From: Providencia burhodogranariea DSM 19968
GTDB lineage: Bacteria; Pseudomonadota; Gammaproteobacteria; Enterobacterales; Enterobacteriaceae
Direction: 5' to 3'
Assembly (NCBI RefSeq): GCF_000314855.2
Contig: NZ_KB233222.1
Location: 381,495 to 432,695 of the forward strand
Length of the DNA: 51,201 bases
Position numbers and translations under genes: made by a program. This document shows, piece after piece, positions 39,913 to 49,925 of this stretch. The notes beneath the pieces were generated by a model that was not told the origin of the DNA, searched no databases, and saw nothing but the letters and a program-made list of their open reading frames with translations. The first letter of the stretch is position 1, and each line of letters begins with the position of its first letter.

Positions 39913-40902
39913 TTATTTTTCTTCTTCCAAAGAGTAAGGGAGTGGTTGAATGGTGAGTCGGCTTTGCTCATCGCCGGTGATTCTAAATACGCTGTCAGCT
40001 TCCATATCATTATTCATAATGATCTGAACATTTATTTCGCCATTAGCTAATTGTACCGCAGCAAGAATGGTGCCAGTTCGACGCCATTTATCCCCAAGTT
40101 GCCACTCAAGACCTTCTCCCGCAGCAGGGATTGATGTGCCAGTGCCTTTTAACCAATACATTGCACGTTTGTTCGCACCACGAAATTTTGCACGAGCAAC
40201 CATTTCCTGTCCAGTATAACAACCTTTTTTGAAGCTAATGCCATAAGGTAAGGCTTGTAAATTAGTTGCTTGTGGGAGATGTTGGGCACTATTGGTTGGA
40301 TCAATTACAGCGTAGCCAGCTTCTATATCTAATGATAGCCATTGCTCATCAGATACAACCGTAGCATTCAGTATGCTGCTGAGTCTTTGTGCCGTTAGCT
40401 CATCAGTGATAACTAAAAAACGCTCGCGAGGTAATGCTAATTGCAGCAAGGTAGATTCACCATCAACAACGACTTGGTTTTCAGCGTCAGGTAATTCATT
40501 AAAAATGATAGCTAATGCATCACGGGCACCTTTTCCTGCAATTCCTAATAATTTCAGATCAGTTTTATGTTCAAAGGACACTTTAGAGAAAACAGCATAT
40601 TTTTTTAGCTCTGCTAATTGATTTGCGAGCACACTGGCTCTTTCTATGTAAGAGAAACCATCAAGATGGTGGAATAGTCGCAAGTCACTCCACATTTTAC
40701 CTTTCGGGTCACAATGAGCCGTTAAGGTATGCTGGGATGGTGTTAATGCCGCAACATCGGCGGTAACTTGCCCTTGAATATATTTTTCAGCATCAAGGCC
40801 ATGTAAGTGAACTAACCCCCAGTTTTCCAGTGAAATCAATATAAGTGGTAAAGACTGAGAATCGAGAGGGAATTGTTGTGAGTGAGCAACTTCAGTAGTC
40901 AT
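39913..40902 (-). CDS. ygfZ: Folate-dependent tRNA-modification / Fe-S maintenance protein YgfZ
   Basis: A GcvT-like folate-binding protein needed for full activity of certain Fe-S enzymes such as MiaB. The 329-residue protein (326 in E. coli) contains the signature [17 protein letters not shown] with the conserved Cys, and the N-terminal [20 protein letters not shown]. It diverges from sdhE over 250 bp, as in E. coli. Distant homology to gcvT, also in this window, reflects a shared folate-binding fold, not a recent duplication. Confidence 0.96.
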   Translation of the reverse strand: MTTEVAHSQQFPLDSQSLPLILISLENWGLVHLHGLDAEKYIQGQVTADVAALTPSQHTLTAHCDPKGKMWSDLRLFHHLDGFSYIERASVLANQLAELKKYAVFSKVSFEHKTDLKLLGIAGKGARDALAIIFNELPDAENQVVVDGESTLLQLALPRERFLVITDELTAQRLSSILNATVVSDEQWLSLDIEAGYAVIDPTNSAQHLPQATNLQALPYGISFKKGCYTGQEMVARAKFRGANKRAMYWLKGTGTSIPAAGEGLEWQLGDKWRRTGTILAAVQLANGEINVQIIMNNDMEADSVFRITGDEQSRLTIQPLPYSLEEEK

Positions 40903-41154
40903 GATTTCACCTGTTATTCTTTCATATCAGAAGATAGTAATGGTAAAAGAGCTGGATAACATTGCAAGTAGTTATTATGATGCGTTCTCAATTATCCAAT
41001 ATTTTTAAGCGGTGGGTTTAGATAAAAGCGGGATAGAGCAATGAAAAATAGCAACATTGCCTTCTATGTCATGTTTTCTTATCCCATTATCTGTTAGAGT
41101 GCTAAAAATAATCAATCTTATCAGCTAGCTGCAACAATATAAGGTCGTAGTGGA

Positions 41155-41421
41155 ATGGATATAGAGAACAAAGCAAGAATTCATTGGGCTTGCCGTCGTG
41201 GTATGCGTGAATTAGATATTTCCATCATGCCATTCTTTGAATATGAGTATGATAGTCTTTCAGATAAGGACAAACATACATTTATACGTTTACTCGAATG
41301 TGCTGATCCAGACCTTTTTAACTGGTTAATGAATCACGGTCGTCCAGAAGACGATGAACTATTCGGTATGATTAAACTCATTCAAAAAAGAAATAAAGAT
41401 CGTGGTCCTGTGGAAATCTAA
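41155..41421 (+). CDS. sdhE: FAD assembly factor SdhE
   Basis: Promotes covalent flavinylation of SdhA and FrdA. The 88-residue protein has the essential RGMRELDI motif near residue 15-22 and the acidic tail-proximal block [18 protein letters not shown]. Length matches the family (88 in E. coli). The 3' end overlaps cptA by 20 bp. It was formerly annotated as an antitoxin (CptB). Confidence 0.96.
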   Translation: MDIENKARIHWACRRGMRELDISIMPFFEYEYDSLSDKDKHTFIRLLECADPDLFNWLMNHGRPEDDELFGMIKLIQKRNKDRGPVEI

Positions 41422-41812
41422 TCTTTTCATTTCATGGAAAACGCAGCTTTTTTCAACCTGTGCTCACGGGGCGATAGGCTTTGCGCTATTAGCTGCGCCA
41501 TGGGCTCAGGATAATTTAGTCATATGGCTGCCTTTGCTGGTTGTGGTTATTGCCAGCTGGGCGAAAAGCCAAAAAAATATCAGTAAAATTAAAGGTGTAC
41601 TCGTATTACTTAATGGCAATAAAGTTCAGTGGAAAAAGAATGAGTGGAGTATTATAAAACAGCCTTGGTGTAGTCAAGTTGGTATACTATTGACACTCAG
41701 CGCATTACAGGGAAAATCTCAGGAAATTCGCTTGTGGGTGGCAAAAGATGCACTATCGGAAGAGAGCTGGCGTAATTTAAATCAGTTATTACTGCAATAT
41801 CCTGATATTTAA
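41402..41812 (+). CDS. cptA: Inner-membrane protein CptA (YgfX family)
   Basis: A 136-residue protein starting at GTG ([17 protein letters not shown]), overlapping sdhE by 20 bp in another frame, so translation is likely coupled. Two N-terminal hydrophobic segments (about 15-33 and 37-52) are followed by a soluble part containing [15 protein letters not shown] and [19 protein letters not shown], typical of YgfX. In E. coli it was reported as a toxin that affects FtsZ and MreB; that role is disputed. It converges on fldB. Confidence 0.88.
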   Translation: MVLWKSNLFISWKTQLFSTCAHGAIGFALLAAPWAQDNLVIWLPLLVVVIASWAKSQKNISKIKGVLVLLNGNKVQWKKNEWSIIKQPWCSQVGILLTLSALQGKSQEIRLWVAKDALSEESWRNLNQLLLQYPDI

Positions 41813-41855
41813 TCGTCAGATTTTATTGCAGTAATGGAATATTGGTATAGTTAGG

Positions 41856-42374
41856 TTACAGCAACTCTTCTATTTCGTTTAGGATTTGCATGCACCATTG
41901 TGCAATTCGCTCATCTGTTTCCTCAAATTGATTCACATCATCTAAGGCTAAACCGACGAATTGCGTACCATCGTCACTTAACGGTTTCGGGCTATCAAAC
42001 TCATACCCTTTAAGTGGCCAAAAACCAATAAATTTAGCCCCAGTTGGTTTGATTTGATGATAAAGCATGCCTAGTGCGTCAAGAAACCATTCACTGTAAT
42101 CAACCTGATCGCCCATTCCATACATAGCGATAATCTTATTGTTGAGTTGCAGATTGGGAAGCTCGTCCCAAATTGCTAGCCAGTCTTCTTGTATTTCACC
42201 AAAATCCCACGTAGGGATCCCAAAAATAAGGATTTCATACTGCTCCATCATTTCCGGTGGCGTATCGTTAACATTATGCAATGTAACAAAATCATCCCCA
42301 AGAATATCGCGTATTTTCTCAGCGACGATTTCGGTATAACAGGTGCTAGAACCGTAAAAGAGACCTATTTTCAT
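41856..42374 (-). CDS. fldB: Flavodoxin 2
   Basis: A 172-residue long-chain flavodoxin (173 in E. coli) that carries one electron via FMN; in E. coli it is part of the SoxRS response. The FMN phosphate loop [18 protein letters not shown] is at the N terminus, and the 60s/90s loops ([14 protein letters not shown] and [19 protein letters not shown]) are intact. It diverges from xerD, as in E. coli, and converges with cptA. Confidence 0.95.
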   Translation of the reverse strand: MKIGLFYGSSTCYTEIVAEKIRDILGDDFVTLHNVNDTPPEMMEQYEILIFGIPTWDFGEIQEDWLAIWDELPNLQLNNKIIAMYGMGDQVDYSEWFLDALGMLYHQIKPTGAKFIGFWPLKGYEFDSPKPLSDDGTQFVGLALDDVNQFEETDERIAQWCMQILNEIEELL

Positions 42375-42478
42375 GTTATTGTAACTAGTTTTCGTTGCAG
42401 GAGATAAGTATTGTAACAGAATGAATGGTATTCAGGCATAATAGATTGTGTGGTGGTCTCGATGAGGAATATCGTTTC

Positions 42479-43381
42479 GTGGAAACAAAACAATTAAATC
42501 CATTAATAGAAAATTTTCTTGATACAATTTGGTTAGAGCAAGATCTAGCTGAAAATACGCTAGCGTCTTATCGGCATGATCTACACTTATTAGATAAATG
42601 GCTAGAAGCTAACCAATTGGATTTAGAAAGTGTTCAGTCAATTGATTTACAGTCTTTTTTAGCTGAGCGCATAGATAGCGGCTATAAAGCGGCAAGCTCT
42701 GCACGGTTATTAAGCGCAATGCGTCGATTATTTCAATATTTTTATCGTGAAAAAATTCGTCTTGATGACCCTTCCGCAGTTATTGCAGCACCTAAAATAC
42801 CTAAGCGGTTACCGAAGGATTTGAGTGAACATCAAGTTGAAGACCTGCTTAATGCACCTGCTATTGAAGATTCACTCGAACTTCGCGATAAAGCGATGTT
42901 GGAAGTACTTTATGCATGTGGGTTACGTGTTTCTGAGCTGGTGGGTTTAACTTTCCCCGATATTAGTTTACGGCAAGGTGTTATTCGTGTTCTAGGTAAA
43001 GGGGATAAGGAAAGGTTGATCCCTTTAGGTGAAGAGGCTATTTATTGGATAGAAAAATATATCCAAGAAGGGCGGCCTGACCTATTAAATGGTAAAGCGA
43101 GTGACGTTTTATTTCCTAGCAAGCGCGGAACAAAAATGACACGCCAAACATTTTGGTACCGTATTAAATATTATGCGGTGCTCGCGAATATTGATTCAGA
43201 AGCATTATCGCCTCATGTTTTACGACACGCTTTTGCTACACATTTACTTAATCACGGCGCGGATTTACGCGTTGTTCAAATGTTATTAGGGCACAGTGAT
43301 CTGTCCACAACACAAATTTATACACATGTCGCAACAGAGCGTTTGCGCATGTTACATGAGCAGCATCACCCTAGAGGGTGA
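42479..43381 (+). CDS. xerD: Tyrosine recombinase XerD
   Basis: Resolves chromosome dimers at dif together with XerC and FtsK. The start is taken at the GTG at 42479 (VETKQLNPLIENFLD), with GAGGA 10 bases upstream, giving 300 residues (298 in E. coli). An in-frame ATG at 42425 would add 18 unmatched residues. The catalytic residues lie in ACGLRVSELVGL (Arg), HVLRHAFATHLLNHG (His, Arg) and LGHSDLSTTQIYTHV (His and the nucleophile Tyr). It leads xerD-dsbC-recJ. Confidence 0.96.
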   Translation: METKQLNPLIENFLDTIWLEQDLAENTLASYRHDLHLLDKWLEANQLDLESVQSIDLQSFLAERIDSGYKAASSARLLSAMRRLFQYFYREKIRLDDPSAVIAAPKIPKRLPKDLSEHQVEDLLNAPAIEDSLELRDKAMLEVLYACGLRVSELVGLTFPDISLRQGVIRVLGKGDKERLIPLGEEAIYWIEKYIQEGRPDLLNGKASDVLFPSKRGTKMTRQTFWYRIKYYAVLANIDSEALSPHVLRHAFATHLLNHGADLRVVQMLLGHSDLSTTQIYTHVATERLRMLHEQHHPRG

Positions 43382-43400
43382 TTTGCGTAAAAGGATAATT

Positions 43401-44102
43401 ATGAAACGTAAATTATTATTATGGGCAGCTTGTATTGCAACATTTTCCGTCTCAGTTTCTGCGGCCACAGATGATAAAGTAATAGAAGAAAAACTCGCAA
43501 AATATAACATATCAGTAGAGTCTATTAAGCCATCACCTATTGTTGGATTAAATACTGTTGATACCTCAGATGGGATTATTTACGTTACGGATGATGGTAA
43601 ATATCTATTACAAGGCCCAATTTACGACTTAAGCGGAAACGCGCCAGTTAATATCTCTAATCAACCCTTGATGAAAAAAGTGGAAGCACTAAAAGATGAA
43701 ATGATCATCTTCAAAGCACCGAAAGAAAAATATGTCATCACAGTATTTACAGATATTACCTGTGGTTATTGTAAGAAAATGCATGAATCTATTGGTGAAT
43801 TAAATAGTAAAGGCATTACAGTTCGCTACCTTGCATATCCACGCCAAGGGTTAGAGCATGAATCAGCGAAGCAAATGGCATCAATTTGGTGTAATGCATT
43901 ACCGCAAAGCGCATTAACAAAAGCATTTAAAGGTGATGAGGTTGCCATCATTGATGATTGCAAAATTGATCTCAGTAAACATATTAAGTTGGGCAGCCAA
44001 TTTAAAATGACTGGCACACCAGCGATTGTGCTACCTGATGGTCAGTTACTTTCAGGTTATTTAGCGCCGGACTCTCTTTTACAACTACTCGAACAAAAAT
44101 AG
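43401..44102 (+). CDS. dsbC: Periplasmic protein disulfide isomerase DsbC
   Basis: Rearranges incorrect disulfides in the periplasm as a V-shaped dimer kept reduced by DsbD. From the ATG at 43401 (AAAGGA 8 bases upstream) the product is 233 residues, near the E. coli length (236). A signal peptide (KRKLLLWAACIATFSVSVSA) is followed by the dimerisation domain. The thioredoxin domain has the active site CGYC and a second structural Cys pair (SIWCNAL and IDDCKID). recJ begins 9 bp after its stop. Confidence 0.96.
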   Translation: MKRKLLLWAACIATFSVSVSAATDDKVIEEKLAKYNISVESIKPSPIVGLNTVDTSDGIIYVTDDGKYLLQGPIYDLSGNAPVNISNQPLMKKVEALKDEMIIFKAPKEKYVITVFTDITCGYCKKMHESIGELNSKGITVRYLAYPRQGLEHESAKQMASIWCNALPQSALTKAFKGDEVAIIDDCKIDLSKHIKLGSQFKMTGTPAIVLPDGQLLSGYLAPDSLLQLLEQK

Positions 44103-44111
44103 TTAATTATT

Positions 44112-45845
44112 GTGAATGTTGAAACTTTTTTACGCCAAAGAATATTAACTGATGAAATCTACACGTTAGACGGATTCCCTGAAATTCTTCAACGAGTATA
44201 TGCTCATCGTGGTATCACTGATATTGCTCAATTAGAACGAAAATCTGCTAATTTATTGGATTATCGTACATTATCTGGAATGGAAAATGCCTTATCACTG
44301 CTCTATAGCGCATTAGAAAATAACGACTCGATTACGATAGTGGGTGATTTCGATGCTGATGGCGCAACTAGTACGGCTTTGGCTATTCGTGCACTAAAAG
44401 CAATGGGATATGCTAATTTAAATTATATTGTTCCAAACAGATTTGAAAATGGTTATGGCCTTACGCCACTTGTCGTAGAAGAAGCTCATAAACATGGAGC
44501 TGATCTTATCGTCACGGTTGATAATGGCATTTCATCTCATGAAGGTGTTGACGCCGCACATCAACTTGGAATCAAAGTGATTGTGACGGACCATCATTTA
44601 CCCGGTGCTATATTACCAAGTGCAGACGCAATTATTAACCCTAACCTTGAAGATTGCCAGTTTGCTTCGAAATCCCTTGCGGGTGTTGGTGTTACCTTCT
44701 ATTTAATGTCAGCATTACGAGCCAAACTACGCCTTGAAGGTTGGTTTATTAAGCAAGGGCTAAACGAACCTAATTTAGCCGAGTTTTTGGACTTAGTTGC
44801 ACTTGGAACTGTTGCAGATGTTGTTCCACTTGATACCAATAATCGTATTTTAGTTCATCAAGGTTTAAGTAGGGTGAGGGCGGGGCGTTGCTGCGCAGGT
44901 ATTAAAGCCTTGATTGAAGTTTCAAAACGCGAATGCTCTCGTATGGTCGCAAATGATTTTGGTTTTGCGCTAGGGCCTCGTTTAAACGCGGCAGGTAGGC
45001 TTGATGATATGTCAGTTAGTATTGAGTTACTGCTAACTGATGATATGGCTTATGCGCGTGAGCTTGCTAACGAATTGGATGGTTTGAACCAATCTAGGCG
45101 CGAAATAGAAGCTGGAATGCAGCAGGAAGCGGCTGTTTTGTTTAATCAAATAGAGTACGGTAATAATCAATTACCCAATGGGTTAGCCATTTATCATCCA
45201 GAATGGCATCAAGGTGTGGTGGGTATTTTGGCTTCTCGTATTAAAGAGCAATATCATCGTCCTGTGATTGCATTTGCACCAGCAGGTGATGGTATTCTTA
45301 AAGGTTCAGGGCGTTCAGTCCAAGGTGTACACATGCGTGATGCTTTAGAACGTCTAAATACATTGCAACCTGGTTTGATGCAAAAATTTGGTGGCCATGC
45401 AATGGCGGCAGGTTTAAGTCTCGAAGAGACTAAATTTGAGTTATTTAAATACCATTTTGAACAGTTAATGGGAGAGATCATCCAACCTGAACAATTATCT
45501 GGGGTGGTTTGGAGTGATGGTGAACTAAAACGCAATGAGTTTTCTTTGGAAACAGCAGAGCTCATTCGTGAAAGTGGCCCTTGGGGGCAATCTTTCCCAG
45601 AACCTATATTTGATGGGCAGTTTCAACTTTTACAACAACGATTAGTCGGTGAACGTCATCTTAAATTGATGTTAGAACCAGTGAATGGTGGTCCGATGAT
45701 TGATGCGATTATGTTTAATATCGATGTTCGTAGATGGCCTGACAATAGTGTAAAGCGAGCAAAAATTGCATTTAAACTCGATGTAAATGAATTCCGTGGG
45801 CAAAAAAGTGTTCAGTTGATGGTCGAACATATTTGGCCTGAGTAA
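44112..45845 (+). CDS. recJ: Single-stranded-DNA-specific 5'-3' exonuclease RecJ
   Basis: Degrades single-stranded DNA from the 5' end in RecF-pathway recombination and mismatch repair. The 577-residue product equals E. coli RecJ in length. It starts at a GTG 9 bp after dsbC with no recognisable ribosome binding site, so it probably depends on coupling to dsbC. DHH motifs VGDFDADGATSTAL, VTVDNGISSHEG and VTDHHLPG are present, as is the DHHA1 block GGHAMAAGLSLEE. It is followed by a 137-bp gap holding the prfB promoter region. Confidence 0.97.
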   Translation: MNVETFLRQRILTDEIYTLDGFPEILQRVYAHRGITDIAQLERKSANLLDYRTLSGMENALSLLYSALENNDSITIVGDFDADGATSTALAIRALKAMGYANLNYIVPNRFENGYGLTPLVVEEAHKHGADLIVTVDNGISSHEGVDAAHQLGIKVIVTDHHLPGAILPSADAIINPNLEDCQFASKSLAGVGVTFYLMSALRAKLRLEGWFIKQGLNEPNLAEFLDLVALGTVADVVPLDTNNRILVHQGLSRVRAGRCCAGIKALIEVSKRECSRMVANDFGFALGPRLNAAGRLDDMSVSIELLLTDDMAYARELANELDGLNQSRREIEAGMQQEAAVLFNQIEYGNNQLPNGLAIYHPEWHQGVVGILASRIKEQYHRPVIAFAPAGDGILKGSGRSVQGVHMRDALERLNTLQPGLMQKFGGHAMAAGLSLEETKFELFKYHFEQLMGEIIQPEQLSGVVWSDGELKRNEFSLETAELIRESGPWGQSFPEPIFDGQFQLLQQRLVGERHLKLMLEPVNGGPMIDAIMFNIDVRRWPDNSVKRAKIAFKLDVNEFRGQKSVQLMVEHIWPE

Positions 45846-45982
45846 TGGGCATAGTTTTTGTTAAGAAAGTTTGTAGTAACATCGGTTTTGTGGGGTGCTA
45901 TAAACCTTAATGAAATTCCGTTATAATCGACGGTTTGTGTAGAATTCATTCTACTTAACGATCCAACATAAGACATTGAAAA

Positions 45983-47084
45983 ATGACCTTTGAAATTAAT
46001 CCGGTAAAAAGTAAGATTCAGGACCTGTCTGAACGGACAGCAGTTCTGAGGGGGTATCTTTGACTATGATGCCAAGAAAGAACGCTTAGAAGAAGTCAAT
46101 GCAGAGCTTGAGCAGCCAGATGTCTGGAATGAACCCGAAAGAGCACAGGCATTAGGTAAAGAGCGCTCCTCCCTTGAAGCAATTGTTGACACTATTGATC
46201 AACTAACTCAAGGTATTGAGGACGTTGAAGGTTTACTTGAACTCGCGATTGAAGCCGATGATGAAGATACCTTTAACGAAGCTGGTGAAGAGTTAGAACA
46301 GCTGCAAGCGAAGTTAGAGCAACTTGAATTTCGTCGTATGTTTTCAGGTGAATACGACAGCGCTAATTGCTACATTGATTTACAAGCAGGTTCTGGTGGA
46401 ACTGAAGCCCAAGATTGGGCAAGCATGTTGTTACGTATGTATTTGCGTTGGGCGGAATCGAAAGGCTTCAAAACAGAGATTATTGAAGAGTCGGATGGTG
46501 ATGTGGCTGGCTTAAAATCCGCTACTGTTAAGATTATTGGTGATTATGCCTATGGCTGGCTGAGAACCGAAACGGGTGTACATCGCTTAGTTCGTAAAAG
46601 CCCATTTGATTCAGGTGGCCGTCGTCATACATCGTTTAGCTCAGCCTTTATTTATCCTGAAGTTGATGATGATATCGATATAGAAATCAACCCAGCTGAT
46701 TTACGGATTGACGTTTATCGCGCATCTGGTGCGGGTGGTCAGCACGTAAACAAAACTGAGTCAGCGGTTCGTATTACACATATACCAACAAATATCGTGA
46801 CTCAATGCCAGAACGACCGTTCACAGCATAAAAATAAAGATCAAGCCATGCGCCAGTTAAAAGCTAAGCTTTATGAATTGGAAATGCAGAAGAAAAACGC
46901 AGATAAGCAAGTGATGGAAGATAATAAATCGGATATTGGCTGGGGAAGTCAAATTCGTTCTTATGTTCTTGATGATGCACGTATTAAAGATTTACGTACT
47001 GGTGTGGAAACGCGTAATACGCAAGCCGTACTGGATGGTGATTTGGATAAATTCATTGAAGCTAGTTTAAAAGCTGGCCTGTGA
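45983..47084 (+). CDS. prfB: Peptide chain release factor 2, with programmed +1 frameshift
   Basis: Releases peptides at UGA and UAA. The gene is read as 45983-46060, then shifts +1 and continues 46062-47084, giving 366 residues (365 in E. coli). The first part ([20 protein letters not shown] through LRGYL) ends at an in-frame UGA (46061-46063); after the shift it resumes [16 protein letters not shown]. The stop-recognition tripeptide SPF is in [12 protein letters not shown], and GGQ is at 251-253 ([12 protein letters not shown]). The residue equivalent to E. coli K-12 Thr246 is Ala, as in high-activity RF2. A TTATAAT -10-like element lies at 45921-45927. lysS follows after 7 bp. Confidence 0.97.
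46049..46063 (+). promoter_or_regulatory. prfB: RF2 programmed +1 frameshift site
   Basis: AGGGGG (internal Shine-Dalgarno, 46049-46054), then TAT, the slippery CTT (46058-46060) and TGA followed by C. This is the same arrangement as in E. coli prfB. When RF2 is scarce the ribosome pauses at UGA and slips one base forward, restoring RF2 synthesis. Confidence 0.97.
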
Positions 47085-47091
47085 GGGAAAA

Positions 47092-48609
47092 ATGTCTCAA
47101 CAACAACAGGGTGCAGAACAAGCTCCCGATTTGAATAACGAACTACAAAGCCGTAAAGAAAAATTGGTTGCTTTACGTGAAAAAGGGATTCCGTTCCCAA
47201 ATGATTTTCGTCGTGAAATTACATCAGAAAAGATCCACGCACAGTATGATGATAAATCAAACGAAGAACTGGAAGACTTAAATATCGAAGTTTCGATTGC
47301 TGGCCGAATGATGACTCGTCGTATCATGGGTAAGGCTTCATTCGCAACACTGCAAGATATGGGTGGTCGTATTCAAATTTATGTTTCTCGCGATGATTTA
47401 GCGGAAGGCATTTATAACGAACAATTTAAAAAGTGGGACTTAGGTGACATCCTAGGTGCGAAGGGCCGCTTATTCAAAACCAAGACGGGTGAATTAACCG
47501 TCCACTGTCATGAAGTTCGTTTATTAACGAAAGCACTTCGTCCATTACCAGACAAATTCCATGGTTTGGCTGATCAAGAAACTCGTTACCGTCAGCGTTA
47601 TCTTGACCTGATTGCTAACGATGAATCACGTCATACCTTTATGGTTCGTTCGAAGATCTTGGCTGAATTACGTAATTTCATGGTAGGTAAAGGATTTATG
47701 GAAGTCGAAACACCAATGATGCAAGTCATTCCAGGTGGTGCTTCTGCTCGTCCATTTATTACACACCATAATGCGCTCGATATTGATATGTTCCTGCGTA
47801 TCGCGCCGGAGCTATACCTGAAACGTTTGGTTGTTGGTGGTTTTGAACGAGTATTCGAAATCAACCGTAACTTCCGTAACGAAGGTTTATCACCACGTCA
47901 TAACCCAGAGTTCACGATGATGGAACTCTATATGGCGTATGCAGATTACCGTGATCTGATAGACCTCACAGAAGAGCTATTCCGTACATTAGCGCAGGAA
48001 GTTTTAGGCAATACGGTTGTGCAATATGGTGAGCAAGAGTTCGATTTCGGTAAACCATTTACTAAATTGACAATGAAAGAAGCTATTTGCAAATATCGCC
48101 CTGAAACTAATGTGTCTGATCTGGATGATATGGATAAAGCCGTTGCTATTGCACAATCTCTTAGTATTAAGATTGAGAAAAGCTGGGGCTTAGGTCGTAT
48201 CCAATGTGAAATCTTTGAAGAAGTCGCGGAGAGCCACTTAATTCAGCCAACATTCATTATTGAGTATCCAGCGGAAGTTTCACCATTAGCTCGCCGCAAT
48301 GATGATAATCCATTTATTACCGACCGTTTTGAGTTCTTTATTGGCGGGCGTGAGATTGGTAATGGCTTCTCTGAGTTAAATGACGCAGAAGATCAAGCAG
48401 AACGTTTTGCTGAGCAAGTTCGCCACAAAGATGAAGGTGATGATGAAGCGATGTTCTATGACGAAGACTACGTCACCGCATTAGAACATGGTATGCCACC
48501 AACAGCAGGTTTAGGTATCGGCATAGATCGTATGGTGATGTTATTTACTAACAGCCATACTATTCGTGACGTTATTTTATTCCCTGCATTGCGTCCATCT
48601 AAAGGCTAA
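47092..48609 (+). CDS. lysS: Lysyl-tRNA synthetase, class II
   Basis: Charges tRNA-Lys. The 505-residue protein equals E. coli LysS in length. An OB-fold anticodon-binding domain (about 65-150, [18 protein letters not shown]) precedes the class II core, with motif 2 ([20 protein letters not shown]) and motif 3 ([15 protein letters not shown]). It follows prfB by 7 bp as one operon. A clean terminator follows. Confidence 0.98.
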   Translation: MSQQQQGAEQAPDLNNELQSRKEKLVALREKGIPFPNDFRREITSEKIHAQYDDKSNEELEDLNIEVSIAGRMMTRRIMGKASFATLQDMGGRIQIYVSRDDLAEGIYNEQFKKWDLGDILGAKGRLFKTKTGELTVHCHEVRLLTKALRPLPDKFHGLADQETRYRQRYLDLIANDESRHTFMVRSKILAELRNFMVGKGFMEVETPMMQVIPGGASARPFITHHNALDIDMFLRIAPELYLKRLVVGGFERVFEINRNFRNEGLSPRHNPEFTMMELYMAYADYRDLIDLTEELFRTLAQEVLGNTVVQYGEQEFDFGKPFTKLTMKEAICKYRPETNVSDLDDMDKAVAIAQSLSIKIEKSWGLGRIQCEIFEEVAESHLIQPTFIIEYPAEVSPLARRNDDNPFITDRFEFFIGGREIGNGFSELNDAEDQAERFAEQVRHKDEGDDEAMFYDEDYVTALEHGMPPTAGLGIGIDRMVMLFTNSHTIRDVILFPALRPSKG

Positions 48610-48624
48610 TTTAGATGTGCTTCA

Positions 48625-48655
48625 AATGCCCAGCTTAGTCTGGGCATTGTTTTAT
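48625..48655 (+). terminator. Rho-independent terminator after lysS
   Basis: Perfect 9-bp stem AATGCCCAG / CTGGGCATT, 6-base loop, then GTTTTAT. It starts 16 bp past the lysS stop. Confidence 0.88.
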
Positions 48656-49370
48656 ATCGATAATGAGCTTTATCGATAATATCCTAATTAATATAACAAA
48701 TCTTTGTTAAGTTATTACTTAAATAAAACTAGTTAGATAAAGTTCTTATAAATACTCATCAATACTCTAAATAATTCTATTTACATTAGTGGGAAAGGGA
48801 CGGTAGGAAAGAAAAGTATAGATAAAAAATGTGAATCGACTAGCTGAGTATAGTCAACAATCACGTAAGTAGAGGTATAAAGAGTATATAAGTGATGATT
48901 AACTGATAGTTGATATGAAAAATATACTAGTAACATTAGAACGTTAATATCCATATTATGGATAACTCGGTTCAGGTTTTTTAAAATAGATAAACAATAT
49001 AAATATATTTTTTGTTAAAAAATATTTCAAAACTAATATAATCGACTAAGAAAATAGCACAAATAAGTGTTATTAGATTGTAATGAAATAAGGCTTTAGA
49101 TTGGTAAACGTTCTAAATAAACATGTTAGGAGTTGACAGCTTTGCAGCCCTTATTAATTGCACTCATAAAGAGAGTGTCGATATATTGCTGAGATAAAAA
49201 CAATATGGCACGTCGGCTAATTAGTGTTAATATTAAATCAATTAACTTAAATTTATGAGATGACTCTATTTCTAGATTAGGGCTTATAGTAAATAGCTAA
49301 ATTTTAGCTTACACTGGGATCCTTGGGTATATTTATAATAGCAAAGAAAAAGTACTGTTAAGGTAACTAT
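48656..49370. other. Very AT-rich spacer upstream of the terminal operon
   Basis: About 715 bases with no gene. TATCGATAAT occurs twice as direct repeats (48655-48664 and 48671-48680, 16 bp apart), and TCGATATATT is at 49178-49187. Both resemble the high-affinity H-NS motif (TCGATAAATT type), and the DNA between is strongly AT-rich. TATAAT at 49334-49339 lies about 30 bp before the lipoprotein gene and could be its -10; the best -35 (TTACAC at 49309-49314) has a long 19-base spacer. Confidence 0.45.
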
Positions 49371-49925
49371 ATGTTTTCAAAAAATAATTTTATTACTGTG
49401 TCATTGCTTTTAGCTGGTACAGTCATTCTATCTGGTTGTTCTTTCGGTAATAATGCACGCACTACAGCACCAACAAGCAGCGAACCTGCGACTCAAACAT
49501 CACAAACGGATTATTCATATTCTGATTCACAAGCTGTTTTGAATTCTGCAACAAGTAACCGACCAACGGAAACAAGTAAACTAGCGACTGTTTCAAATGC
49601 TCAGATAATCACAGCAACGGAACAGGACTCATTGAATTCAAATGAATCTGATAAAGGGTCATTGCAATATTTAAACACCTGTATTAAAGAACTTAATGCA
49701 TTAAAATCGCTATCACCAACTGATTACAATCGTCTTGTAGGCTCTTTTAAAGAAGTTAGCGAAATAAATCAGCTTTATAAGCAAGTTGCATCGACGGCAA
49801 GCCCTGACACAATTGAACTGTTACAAATGGCGATAGAGTCTAAAACAAAAGTTCTTTGCGCTAAAGTTCGTTATAACTCAGTCTTATCTACCGAATCAAC
49901 ATTGGAAAAAATTAGTGGATTATGA
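49371..49925 (+). CDS. Predicted lipoprotein of unknown function
   Basis: A 184-residue protein I do not recognise. The N terminus MFSKNNFITVSLLLAG then TVILSGC is a lipoprotein signal peptide with lipobox LSGC (lipid on Cys23). Ser and Phe at +2 and +3 do not suggest the Asp +2 inner-membrane retention signal, so outer-membrane sorting is likely. Residues 25-95 are low-complexity, rich in Ser, Thr, Asn and Gln. Residues 98-184 look helical (LQYLNTCIKELNALKSL onward) with two Cys that could form a disulfide. AAGG precedes the ATG. The stop overlaps the next start (ATGA), implying coupled synthesis of a functional pair. Confidence 0.75.
   Translation: MFSKNNFITVSLLLAGTVILSGCSFGNNARTTAPTSSEPATQTSQTDYSYSDSQAVLNSATSNRPTETSKLATVSNAQIITATEQDSLNSNESDKGSLQYLNTCIKELNALKSLSPTDYNRLVGSFKEVSEINQLYKQVASTASPDTIELLQMAIESKTKVLCAKVRYNSVLSTESTLEKISGL

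Noticed and set aside
46338-47084. A short release factor starting at an internal ATG
   Set aside because: The upstream sequence encodes the rest of RF2 through a classical +1 frameshift, so the internal start is an artefact.
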